From contig JAXLSS010000016.1 of NCBI GenBank assembly GCA_046330395.1, positions 1-64,000 of the forward strand: a DNA stretch of 64,000 nucleotides. The letters are read 5' to 3'. The stretch is from Ga0077560 sp046330395. Lineage in GTDB: Bacteria; Actinomycetota; Thermoleophilia; Miltoncostaeales; Miltoncostaeaceae. Numbering within the stretch: the stretch's first letter is position 1; the number at the start of each line of letters is the position of its first letter. Both the position numbers and the translations under genes were made by a program. A model generated the notes under the pieces. That model searched no databases. It had not been told where the DNA came from and saw nothing but the letters and a program-made list of their open reading frames with translations. Positions 1 to 6,516 of this stretch are shown in pieces.

Positions 1-128
1 GGGGTCTTTGTCGGGCCGCCCGCCCGCGCCCCCGCGCCGGCGAGCGCGAGCGCCGCGGACGGGGAGGCGGCAAGGTGGGCGTCCAATTCGGCGTCCACGA
101 CGCGGCGGTGGTAGCCCGGGGTGCTCAT
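1..128 (-). CDS. N-terminal fragment, possibly of an AAA-14/DUF4143-type ATPase (runs off the left edge)
   Basis: An open frame starts at ATG 128 and leaves the window at base 1, giving about 42 residues. The start reads MSTPGYHRRVVDAELDAHLA, which resembles the opening of DUF4143/AAA-14 ATPases (Y-x-x-R-V-V-D-x-E-L-D). That opening is normally followed by a GxxGVGKT P-loop. Here the expected P-loop stretch reads GAGARAGGPTKTP, so the loop is altered or a frameshift falls in it. No Shine-Dalgarno sequence is obvious. A three-unit 23-bp tandem repeat lies directly upstream of the start. Family recognition is by eye from a short segment, so this may be a decayed relic or a chance open frame. 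Confidence 0.35.
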   Translation of the reverse strand, partial: MSTPGYHRRVVDAELDAHLAASPSAALALAGAGARAGGPTKT

Positions 129-138
129 CCCAGGGGTC

Positions 139-201
139 TAGGCTACAGAATCTCGGCTCCATAGGCTACAAATTCTCGCCCCTATGGGCTCCAAATTCTC
201 G
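139..201. repeat. Three tandem 23-bp units
   Basis: Three copies of the core TAGGCTACARAWTCTCG lie at 139-155, 162-178 and 185-201, in register every 23 bp. The third copy reads TGGGCTCCAAATTCTCG. The AT content is higher than in the surroundings. The array starts 11 bp upstream of the left-edge reading frame on the minus strand, so it could be an operator array, but no function can be read from sequence alone. Confidence 0.6.
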
Positions 202-227
202 AAGACGGAGACGTCATCCCCACCGTG

Positions 228-640
228 GGTCCGCGCAGCCCGCAAGGGCGCTGTGGTGAGGGACCGCGATCCGGACCCGCCATACGCAGCGTGAGCGTAA
301 GAGGGCAACCCTGTGAGGAAGCGGTTCTCTGGCCACCGAGATCCGCGACGCGGATCTCACGCCTCATGTCGAAGTCTCCGCCAACCTGGACGTGGCTGCG
401 CCAATTGATTGGGGATGGTGCAGGGTGTGAGTCACCCGAGCCACGGATGGTGAGGTTCGACTCAGGTCCGCGCAGCCCGCAAGGGCGCTGTGGTGAGGGA
501 CCGCGATCCGAACCCGCCATACCGAGCGTCAGCGTCAGAGGGCAACCCTGTGAGAAGCCCGCAAGGGCGCTGTGGTGAGGGACCGCGATCCGAACCCGCC
601 ATACGCAGCGTGAGCGTCAGAGGGCAACCCCGTGAGAAGC
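228..640 (+). repeat. Three copies of a 85-95 bp module, two of them in tandem
   Basis: Module copies lie at 228-322, 465-558 and 556-640. Each holds the core AGCCCGCAAGGGCGCTGTGG, then GGGACCGCGATCCG, then an ACCCGCCATAC segment, and ends GGGCAACCC(T/C)GTGAG(G)AAGC. The second and third copies abut and share the AAGC junction. CCC-GCAA-GGG is a short stem with a GNRA-type loop. The last copy ends 2 bp before the stop codon of the aminopeptidase gene, which converges from the other strand. No reading frame in this stretch looks coding. Confidence 0.8.
338..558 (+). ncRNA. Dispersed structured element, copy 1 (candidate structured RNA)
   Basis: The element opens with a perfect 10-bp hairpin, GAGATCCGCG (338-347) and CGCGGATCTC (349-358). 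It continues with AC, then GCCTCATGTCGAAG at 361, GGTGCAGGGTGTGAGTC near 416, the T-loop-like string GAGGTTCGACTCAGG at 452-466, a CCC-GCAA-GGG stem-loop at 476-485, and ends AAGC at 558. The same order of parts recurs on the minus strand at 53780-54002. There the first hairpin has different bases but still pairs, and the GCAA loop becomes GCGA, still GNRA. That suggests selection on RNA structure. Calling it an RNA is inference. No promoter was identified. Confidence 0.45.
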
Positions 641-642
641 CG

Positions 643-2100
643 TCAGGACAGCGCCAGCGCCTCCGCCACGTGCAGGAGGGTGCTCACCCCGTAACCCGTT
701 GCCGCCCCGTCGACCATTCCGGTGCCAGCGATGTCCAGGTGGCACCAGGGCAGGCCTGAGGTGAACTCGCGCAGGAACATGGCGGCCGCGATGGCGTGGC
801 CCCAGCGCTTGGGGGTGTTGTTGGCCAGGTCGGCCACGCGGCTGGAGAACAGCCTGCGGTAGTCCTCGTGCATGGGCATGGGCCACACCATCTCGCCGGC
901 GTCGTCGGCCGAGGACCGCACAACGTCGGTCCACCGCGGGTCGCTGCCGAACAGGCCGGCGTAGCTGCCCTCGCCGAAGGTGGACACGATGGAACCGGTG
1001 AGGGTGGCCAGGTCCACCAGGTGGGTGGCACCCAGGTTGACGGCGTGGCAGAGGGCGTCGGCAAGCAGCAGGCGCCCCTCGGCGTCGGTGTTGAGCACCT
1101 CGATGGTGCGGCCGTTCATGGCCGTGATGACGTCCCCGGGGCGCATGGCGGCGCCGCTCACCATGTTCTCCGCGCACGGGATCACCCCGATCACCTCCAC
1201 GGGCGGGCCGATGCGGGCGATCAGGCCCATGGCCTCCAGCACCGCCGCCCCGCCGGCCATGTCCAGCTTCATCTCCTCCATGCCGCCGGAGGGTTTGATG
1301 GAGATGCCGCCGGTGTCGAAGGTGACCGCCTTGCCCACCAGGCCCAGCACCGCCTGGGACCGGTGCCGCTCCGGGGTGTAGCGCAGCACGATCATCGCGG
1401 GCGGCAGCGCCGAGGCCTCGGCCACGGCCAGGATGGCCCCCGCCTTGAGGCGCACCAGCTCACGCTGCCCCAGCACGGTGCAGCGCAGGTGCGGGCGGGC
1501 GTCGGCCACGGTGCGGGCGTGCGCGGCCAGGGCGGCGGGGGTGAGGTGGTTGGCGGGCGTGTTGCCCAGGTCCCGCGCGGTCTCCACGGCGTCGCCACCT
1601 CGGATGCCCGGGCCAGCTGGGCGGTGGTGACGGCGTGCGAGGTGCACGCGCAGCTCGCGGGCGGGGACGCCGCCGGCATCCGTGTCGGTGCGGTACCTGG
1701 TGAATCGGTAGTTGCCGTCGGCGAAGGCGCCGGCGAAGGCGGTGACCATGTCGCCGCGCGGCTCCGCGGTGAGCACCGCAACCTCCCGGGCCCGCAGGTC
1801 GCGCGCGTGGCTGCCGGCGGCGCGCCCGGCGGCCCGCCAGGCGTCCGGACCACCACCGCCCACGCCCACCAGCACCACCCGGGGCGCGGGCAGCCGCCCG
1901 CCGGTGTGCAGCACCGTCACCTCGCCCACCGCGCCGGTGACCTCGCCGTCGGCGATGCAGCCGGTCACCACGCCGCCCAGCGGGTCGTCGATGTCGGCCA
2001 GCGGCGGGGCGTCGGCGGTGGGGTCGGCGGGCACGGGCACCACCAGCAGGTCGCCGCGCGCGCGCCGCACGTCGATGGACTTCCGGACGCGCATCTTCAT
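643..2100 (-). CDS. pepA: Leucyl aminopeptidase (peptidase family M17)
   Basis: This cytosolic di-metal exopeptidase removes N-terminal residues from peptides. The 485-residue product has the M17 signature NTDAEGRLLLADAL at about residue 336. It also has the metal-binding run GKAVTFDTGGISIKPSGGM followed by EEMKLDMAGGAAV, and EVIGVIPCAENM. ATG 2100 (MKMRVRKSIDV) was chosen because a GGAG run lies about 10 nt upstream; upstream in-frame starts would add about 20 unconserved residues. The gene is divergent from the enoyl-CoA hydratase gene, 84 bp away, and a TATACT box between them could serve either strand. Its 3' end abuts the repeat array at 228-640. Length and motifs are normal for the family. 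Confidence 0.96.
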   Translation of the reverse strand: MKMRVRKSIDVRRARGDLLVVPVPADPTADAPPLADIDDPLGGVVTGCIADGEVTGAVGEVTVLHTGGRLPAPRVVLVGVGGGGPDAWRAAGRAAGSHARDLRAREVAVLTAEPRGDMVTAFAGAFADGNYRFTRYRTDTDAGGVPARELRVHLARRHHRPAGPGIRGGDAVETARDLGNTPANHLTPAALAAHARTVADARPHLRCTVLGQRELVRLKAGAILAVAEASALPPAMIVLRYTPERHRSQAVLGLVGKAVTFDTGGISIKPSGGMEEMKLDMAGGAAVLEAMGLIARIGPPVEVIGVIPCAENMVSGAAMRPGDVITAMNGRTIEVLNTDAEGRLLLADALCHAVNLGATHLVDLATLTGSIVSTFGEGSYAGLFGSDPRWTDVVRSSADDAGEMVWPMPMHEDYRRLFSSRVADLANNTPKRWGHAIAAAMFLREFTSGLPWCHLDIAGTGMVDGAATGYGVSTLLHVAEALALS

Positions 2101-2139
2101 GAGGGGCTCCCGAGGGCGTGGATGACGTCGTGCCTTTCG

Positions 2140-2145
2140 TATACT
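2140..2145 (+). promoter_or_regulatory. Candidate -10 box TATACT in the pepA / hydratase divergent spacer
   Basis: TATACT is a near-consensus -10 hexamer. It lies 39 bp upstream of the hydratase start and 40 bp upstream of pepA on the other strand, where its complement reads AGTATA. No convincing -35 was found at 16-18 bp spacing. Confidence 0.45.
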
Positions 2146-2184
2146 GACCGGCCCGTCCACTCACCGCACGAGGAAACGTCCGCA

Positions 2185-2958
2185 TTGCAGGTGGAACTCA
2201 CGCGCCGCGGGGCCGTCGCGGTCATCACGCTCAACCGGCCCGAGGTGATGAACGCGCTGTCCATGGAGATGCTCGACCAGCTGGAGACGCTGCTTGAGCA
2301 GGTGGAACGCGACCCGGGCCTGCACGTGGTGGTGCTGACGGGCGCCGGGGACAAGGCGTTCTCGGCCGGTGCAGACATCGCCCACATGCGTGAGGCCAGC
2401 GCCCTGCAGGCCCGCGCGTACGCCCAGCGGGGCCACCAGGCCACCAGCCGGCTGGAGTCGTTCACGCGGCCGGTGATCGCCGCGGTCAACGGCTATGCGC
2501 TGGGCGGCGGGTGCGAGCTGGCGCTGGCCTGCGACCTGCGCCTGGCCAGCGACCGGGCCCGGTTCGGCCTGCCGGAGGTGAACCTGGGGATCCTCCCCGG
2601 CTGGGGCGGCACGCAGCGGCTGGCCCGCGCCACCAGCCCGGGGTTCGCCAAGGAGCTCATCTTCACGGGGCGCATGTGCCCCGCCGACGAGGCGCTGCGG
2701 CAGGGCCTGGTCAACCAGGTGCACCCGCACGAGGAGCTGCTGGAGCGGGCCGTGGAGATGGCCGAACTGATCGCCCAGAAGCCCGCCTGGTCGATCTCCA
2801 CCGCCAAGGAGGTGGTGAACCTGGCGCTGGACGGTGACCTGCGTGGGCACCTGGCGCGCGAGCTGGACGCCTTCGCCCTGGCCTTCACCACCGACGACCA
2901 GCGTGAGGGGATGAGCGCGTTCTTCGAGAAGCGGCCCCCGAGGTTCGTCGGGCATTAG
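2185..2958 (+). CDS. Enoyl-CoA hydratase/isomerase (crotonase family)
   Basis: The enzyme hydrates 2-enoyl-CoA in beta-oxidation or a related acyl-CoA pathway in the cytoplasm. The 257-residue product shows the crotonase oxyanion-hole segments AFSAGADIAHM and NGYALGGGCELALACDLRLA. The catalytic-loop segment GLPEVNLGILPGWGGTQRL follows, with Glu in the PEVNLG position. TTG 2185 was chosen because AGGA at 2171-2174 lies 10 nt upstream; GTG 2191 is the alternative. The coding stop TAG is part of an inverted repeat (2949-3035). No other beta-oxidation gene is adjacent, so the exact substrate cannot be assigned. Confidence 0.92.
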   Translation: MQVELTRRGAVAVITLNRPEVMNALSMEMLDQLETLLEQVERDPGLHVVVLTGAGDKAFSAGADIAHMREASALQARAYAQRGHQATSRLESFTRPVIAAVNGYALGGGCELALACDLRLASDRARFGLPEVNLGILPGWGGTQRLARATSPGFAKELIFTGRMCPADEALRQGLVNQVHPHEELLERAVEMAELIAQKPAWSISTAKEVVNLALDGDLRGHLARELDAFALAFTTDDQREGMSAFFEKRPPRFVGH

Positions 2959-3035
2959 GGCGTCGCGCCACAAGAAGAAAGGCGCCCCGTGCATCTGCAT
3001 GGGCGCATTGACACGGCGCGGCGCCCTAATGCCCG
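2949..3035. repeat. 14-bp inverted repeat enclosing the hydratase stop codon
   Basis: CGGGCATTAGGGCG (2949-2962) is exactly complementary to CGCCCTAATGCCCG (3022-3035). The left arm contains the TAG stop codon of the hydratase gene. The 59-nt loop holds the first 47-bp direct-repeat unit. It could act as a transcription terminator or be a duplication footprint. Confidence 0.6.
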
Positions 3036-3092
3036 AAAGGGAGCCGCGCCACAAGAAGAAGGGCGCCCCGTGCATCCGCATGGGCGCATTGA
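2965..3092. repeat. Two 47-bp direct repeats, each with a GC-rich hairpin
   Basis: Units at 2965-3011 and 3046-3092 differ at only a few bases and are 81 bp apart. Each contains a GCGCCC ... GGGCGC hairpin beside CAAGAAGAA. Read on the minus strand, this is a GC-rich stem followed by TTCTTCTTG, which resembles an intrinsic terminator pointing left. No minus-strand gene lies to the right for it to terminate. One minus-strand frame encodes the same short peptide twice (NAPMxMHGAPFFLWR), which is a direct result of the repeat. The rest of 2959-3280 shows no other gene. Confidence 0.7.
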
Positions 3093-3234
3093 GACCCGGC
3101 GCTTGCGATCGTCTCTTTGAAGCAGGGGTGAAGGCAGGCCCGTCGATGCATTTCCCGTGTGCATTGAGATGTTTGCATCGTCCCCAGGCCCGCCCCCACA
3201 CCGGGCGGCGGACTGCGCTACCATGATCGACCGC

Positions 3235-3252
3235 GCCGGGTGACCACCCGGC
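3235..3252 (+). promoter_or_regulatory. 5' hairpin upstream of rpmE
   Basis: GCCGGGTG (3235-3242) pairs with CACCCGGC (3245-3252) in the leader, ending 28 nt before the rpmE start codon and upstream of its GGGAGG ribosome site. It could mediate autoregulation or mRNA stability, but nothing in the sequence decides this. Confidence 0.4.
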
Positions 3253-3280
3253 CGTCGTACGTACGGGAGGAATCGCCGCG

Positions 3281-3493
3281 ATGAAGACCGATCTGCACCC
3301 CGAGTACACCCTGTCCCGGGTCGTGTGCTCCTGCGGCAACACCTTCGAGACGCGCTCCACCAAGGGCGACATCAAGGTGGAGATCTGCAACAACTGCCAC
3401 CCCTTCTACACCGGCAAGCAGAAGCTGGTGGACACCGGTGGCCGCGTCGAGCGGTTCCAGCGCAAGCTGGCGCGCCGGCAGAAGAGCGCCTGA
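3281..3493 (+). CDS. rpmE: 50S ribosomal protein L31, zinc-binding form
   Basis: This small protein binds the central protuberance of the large ribosomal subunit. The 70-residue product MKTDLHPEYTLSRVVCSCG... keeps four cysteines in CxC ... CxxC spacing (C16, C18, C36, C39). This marks the zinc-containing paralogue rather than the C-minus form made under zinc starvation. The start ATG follows a strong GGGAGGAAT ribosome site at 9-10 nt. A perfect hairpin (3505-3529) lies between this gene and prfA, so prfA expression may depend partly on readthrough. The order rpmE-prfA-prmC is widely conserved in Actinomycetota. Confidence 0.97.
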   Translation: MKTDLHPEYTLSRVVCSCGNTFETRSTKGDIKVEICNNCHPFYTGKQKLVDTGGRVERFQRKLARRQKSA

Positions 3494-3504
3494 TCCACGC
3501 GATC

Positions 3505-3529
3505 GTGTCCGCCCCGGGTGGGCGGACAC
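3505..3529 (+). terminator. Hairpin between rpmE and prfA
   Basis: GTGTCCGCCC (3505-3514) and GGGCGGACAC (3520-3529) form a perfect 10-bp stem with a 5-nt loop. No T-run follows, as is usual in very GC-rich actinobacteria. It is likely a terminator or attenuator after rpmE. Confidence 0.65.
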
Positions 3530-3553
3530 CCCTCATGGGTCCACGCTGAGCCG

Positions 3554-4627
3554 ATGAGTGACGACGTCTTCATCCGCCTGGTCGAGCAGATCGAGGCCAC
3601 CCGCGGTGAGCTTCAGGACGCCATGGCCGACCCCGGTCTGGTGTCCGACCGCGCGCGTTTCGCGGAGGTGAACCGCCGCTGGTCGGCGCTGACCGAGGCG
3701 TTCGCGCTGGTGGACCGCTGGCGCGACGCCACCGCCCGCGCGGCGGAGGCGCGGGAACTGCTGGCCGAGGACGACGACGACGACGTGCGGTCGCTCCTGC
3801 GCGAGGCGGAGGACGAGCAGGCGGACCTGGAACCCCGCATCCGCGAGGCCATGGTGGAGCCCGACCCCAACGACGGTCGCGACGTGATCGTGGAGATCCG
3901 CGCCGCCGCCGGCGGGGAGGAGGCGGCCCTGTTCGCTCGCGACCTGCTGGAGGTGTACGCCCGCTACGCCGACCAGCGCGGCTTCCGCATGGAGCCGCTG
4001 TCCACCAGCCCCGCCGACGCCGGCGGTGTCAAGGAGGTCACCTTCGCGGTGAAGGGCGACGGGGCGTTCTCGGTGTTCAAGCACGAGGCCGGCGTGCACC
4101 GCGTGCAGCGCGTCCCCGACACCGAGAGCCAGGGCCGCATCCACACCTCCACCGCCACCGTGGCGGTGCTGCCCGAGGTGGAGGACGTGGACGTGCGCGT
4201 CGACCCCAACGACCTCAAGATCGACGTGTACCGCTCCAGCGGACCCGGCGGGCAGAGCGTCAACACCACCGACTCGGCGGTGCGGATCACCCACCTGCCC
4301 ACCGGCATCGTGGTGTCCATGCAGGACGAGAAGAGCCAGCTGCAGAACCGCGAGCGCGGGATGCGCGTGCTGCGGGCCCGGCTGCACGAGCGGGCCATGG
4401 CCGAGCAGAACGCCGAGATCAGCGCCGCGCGCCGCGCCCAGCTGGGCTCCGGCGAGCGCGCCGAGAAGGTGCGCACCTACAACTACCCGCAGAACCGCGT
4501 CACCGACCACCGCGTGGGCCTCACCATCCCGCTGCGCGAGCAGGTGCTGCAGGGGTCCTTGGGTGACATCACCAGCGCCCTTGCCGCCGAGGAGCGGCGG
4601 CTGCGGCTGGAGGAGCAGGCCGGATGA
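3554..4627 (+). CDS. prfA: Peptide chain release factor 1
   Basis: RF1 recognises UAA and UAG in the ribosomal A site and triggers peptidyl-tRNA hydrolysis. The 357-residue product carries GPGGQSVN, with GGQ at residues 232-234. The neighbouring segment VNTTDSAVRITHLPTGI is typical. The codon-recognition loop reads RVPDTESQGRIHTSTATVAV. The PxT tripeptide is therefore P-D-T, while P-A-T or P-V-T is more usual; position 2 is variable, and RF1 identity is clear because RF2 has SPF there. ATG 3554 is chosen over an upstream in-frame ATG at 3518 that lies inside the terminator hairpin. Its TGA overlaps the next start in ATGA. Confidence 0.97.
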   Translation: MSDDVFIRLVEQIEATRGELQDAMADPGLVSDRARFAEVNRRWSALTEAFALVDRWRDATARAAEARELLAEDDDDDVRSLLREAEDEQADLEPRIREAMVEPDPNDGRDVIVEIRAAAGGEEAALFARDLLEVYARYADQRGFRMEPLSTSPADAGGVKEVTFAVKGDGAFSVFKHEAGVHRVQRVPDTESQGRIHTSTATVAVLPEVEDVDVRVDPNDLKIDVYRSSGPGGQSVNTTDSAVRITHLPTGIVVSMQDEKSQLQNRERGMRVLRARLHERAMAEQNAEISAARRAQLGSGERAEKVRTYNYPQNRVTDHRVGLTIPLREQVLQGSLGDITSALAAEERRLRLEEQAG

Positions 4628-5283
4628 GCCCCGACCCCGAACTGCTGCGCGCCGAGTTCCTGGGCATGGCCGTGCGCCACGACGACCTGCCACGCGACCG
4701 CGACACGCCGGCCCTGCTGCTGGCCCGCTCCGGCGAGGCGTACGAGCTGAACCGCCTGGAGTTCACCGACGACATGGCCACGCTCACCGGGGCCAACGGC
4801 GCGGAGCTCACCATGCGGCCCGGGCAGACCACCGCCTCCAGCTCCACCCCGCTGGGCTTCCACGAGGGCCTGGGGCGGGCGCTGGGCCTGCTGGCCGAGG
4901 GGCTGGCCCCGCACGAGCCCGAGCGGCTGTGGATCGAGGACCTCACCCTCATCGCCGCATGGGACACCGAGGAGCCCGACGGCGCGCGTCGCTACCTCAC
5001 CCGGGACGTGCTGGCCCTCGACGCCGAACGGCTGCAGCTGCTGGGCAGCGAGGACGAGGACGCCTCCCACGGGCTGCGCGTGTGGCGGCGCTTCGGCGAC
5101 GGGTCGCTGGACGTGGCCATCGAGCCCATGCACTCGGACCCCAGCCGCTTCTACCTGCGGCTGGCCTACGCGCAGGACGAGCCGGTGGGCGACCTGGCCG
5201 CGGTGGGCGACCGCGCGGAGGCGCTCAACGCCTACCTGCACGGCCGCCTGGCCGAGTTCATCCTGGCCCGCGCCCCGCGCTGA
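4624..5283 (+). CDS. Conserved-context hypothetical protein between prfA and prmC
   Basis: The 219-residue product is not recognised. It has no signal peptide, no membrane segment and no obvious catalytic motif. It is acidic and rich in Asp/Glu, with an N-terminal half (YELNRLEFTDDMATLTG) and a C-terminal helix (LNAYLHGRLAEFILARAPR). Both ends are translationally coupled: its ATG overlaps the prfA stop (ATGA) and its TGA overlaps the prmC start (TGATG). Co-translation with RF1 and its methyltransferase suggests a link to release-factor maturation or to the ribosome, but that is inference from position only. Confidence 0.8.
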   Translation: MSPDPELLRAEFLGMAVRHDDLPRDRDTPALLLARSGEAYELNRLEFTDDMATLTGANGAELTMRPGQTTASSSTPLGFHEGLGRALGLLAEGLAPHEPERLWIEDLTLIAAWDTEEPDGARRYLTRDVLALDAERLQLLGSEDEDASHGLRVWRRFGDGSLDVAIEPMHSDPSRFYLRLAYAQDEPVGDLAAVGDRAEALNAYLHGRLAEFILARAPR

Positions 5284-6115
5284 TGCTGACGGTGGGGGAG
5301 GTGCTGCGGCGCTCCGCCGAGTACCTGGAGCGGCACGGCATCGACACACCCCGCCTGGACGCCGACCTGCTGCTGGGCCACGCCCTGGGCATGGATCGCA
5401 TGCGGCTGTACCTGGAGCACGACCGCCCCCTCACCCAGGACGAGCTGGCCCGGGCCCGGGCGCTGGTGGCCCGCCGCGGGCGCCGCGAGCCGGTGGCGTA
5501 CATCCTGGGCACCCGTGCCTTCCGCGGCCTGCAGCTGCACGTCACCCCCGACGTGCTGGTGCCGCGGCCCGACACCGAGACCCTGGTGGAGTGGGCGGTG
5601 GAGGCGGCCCCGCAGGGCGGCCGACGTGCTGGACTGGGGCACCGGCAGCGGCGCGGTTGGCCCTGGCGGTGGCGCACGAGCGCCCCGACGTGCGGGTGAC
5701 CGCCATCGACGTGTCCCAGCAGGCGTGCGCGGTGGCCGCGGGCAACGCCATGGCGCTGGGGCTGACGTTGCGGGTGCTGCGGTCCGACGGCTTCGCCTCC
5801 GTCGCGGAGGTGTACCACCTCATCACCGCGAACCCCCCGTACCTCACCGACGCCGAGCTGGCGGCGGCGCAACCCGAGCTGCACCACGAGCCCGCCGGGG
5901 CACTGGCGGCCGGCCCCGCGGGGGACGAGGCCATCCGCCGCATCCTGGCCGAGGCGCCCGCGCACCTGCGCACGGGCGGGTGGCTGCTGTGCGAGGTGGG
6001 TGCCGGCCAGGCCGCGAATGTGGCGGAGCTGTTCACGCGGGCCGGGTTCGCCGACGTGGAGTGCCGGAACGACCTGGCGCGAATCCCGCGCGTGGTTGGT
6101 GGCCGCAGGATCTGA
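5283..6115 (+). CDS. prmC: Release factor glutamine methyltransferase, frameshifted in this sequence
   Basis: PrmC methylates the glutamine of the GGQ motif in release factors. The first frame runs from ATG 5283 to about 5619 (MLTVGEVLRRSAEYLERHGI ... PRPDTETLVEWAV). Motif I then appears in the +1 frame (DVLDWGTGSGA, from 5620). After about 5656 the rest appears in the +2 frame (VTAIDVSQQACAVA ... ITANPPYLTDAEL). The hallmark NPPY is intact. Two single-base insertions within about 45 bp explain everything. Because the sequence on both sides is well conserved and the gene is normally important, sequencing or assembly error is more likely than a true pseudogene. Full length after repair would be about 277 residues. 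Confidence 0.85.
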
Positions 6116-6149
6116 GGCCGCATCGGTCAAGTCGGCTCAGGCGGTGCCG

Positions 6150-6440
6150 ATGGGGAGAGAACCCCGCCTCCGCATCGCCTCCGACACCGGGATGCCCATG
6201 ATGTTCGCGGTCACCGAGCCCGGCAGCATTCCGGTGGCGTACCGCTCGTGGGATGAGTGGCGCGTCGATCGTCAGCGCAGGACCGTTGAGGAACCGATCC
6301 CGCTGGTGCCGGCATCGGCCAGTTTCTGCGCCGGGTGCTGGGGGCAGGGACGCACCTGGAGTCCCGCCCGCAACGGCGAGGGACTGATCCCCGTGGCATG
6401 CCCGGTGTGCGACGGCGAGGGCGTGGTGCGCCACCGGTAG
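6150..6440 (+). CDS. Small protein with two DnaJ-type CxxCxGxG zinc motifs
   Basis: The 96-residue product has two cysteine motifs, CAGCWGQG and CPVCDGEG, separated by about 20 residues. Both match the CxxCxGxG repeat of the DnaJ zinc-finger region, and together they could bind one zinc. The N-terminal half carries no recognised domain. ATG 6150 is the best in-frame start; a longer frame would overlap the 3' end of prmC. The function is unknown. Small proteins with one such zinc ribbon are seen in actinomycetes, but no specific family can be named. Confidence 0.6.
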   Translation: MGREPRLRIASDTGMPMMFAVTEPGSIPVAYRSWDEWRVDRQRRTVEEPIPLVPASASFCAGCWGQGRTWSPARNGEGLIPVACPVCDGEGVVRHR

Positions 6441-6516
6441 CGCGCGGCGGGTCGCCGGGCGCGGCGTGTACCCTCGACGGGCCGTCATGTGACGTCGCCG
6501 ACCGAGGGGGCCGCGG

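Noticed and set aside
409..470. tRNA-like gene around GGTTCGACTC
   Set aside because: No acceptor stem, D-arm or anticodon arm can be folded around the T-loop-like string.
796..2184. Very long plus-strand open frame running through the aminopeptidase gene
   Set aside because: It is the antisense of pepA, rich in His/Gly/Gln from GC-rich codon complement. Only its last part (from 2185) is a real gene.
2955..3224. Minus-strand frame with a duplicated cysteine-rich peptide
   Set aside because: The duplication is fully explained by the 47-bp DNA repeat; there is no ribosome site and no conserved start.
6142..6156. String CCGATGGGGAGAG shared with the leader at 41571
   Set aside because: A 13-base match with no further similarity on either side is easily due to chance in GC-rich DNA.
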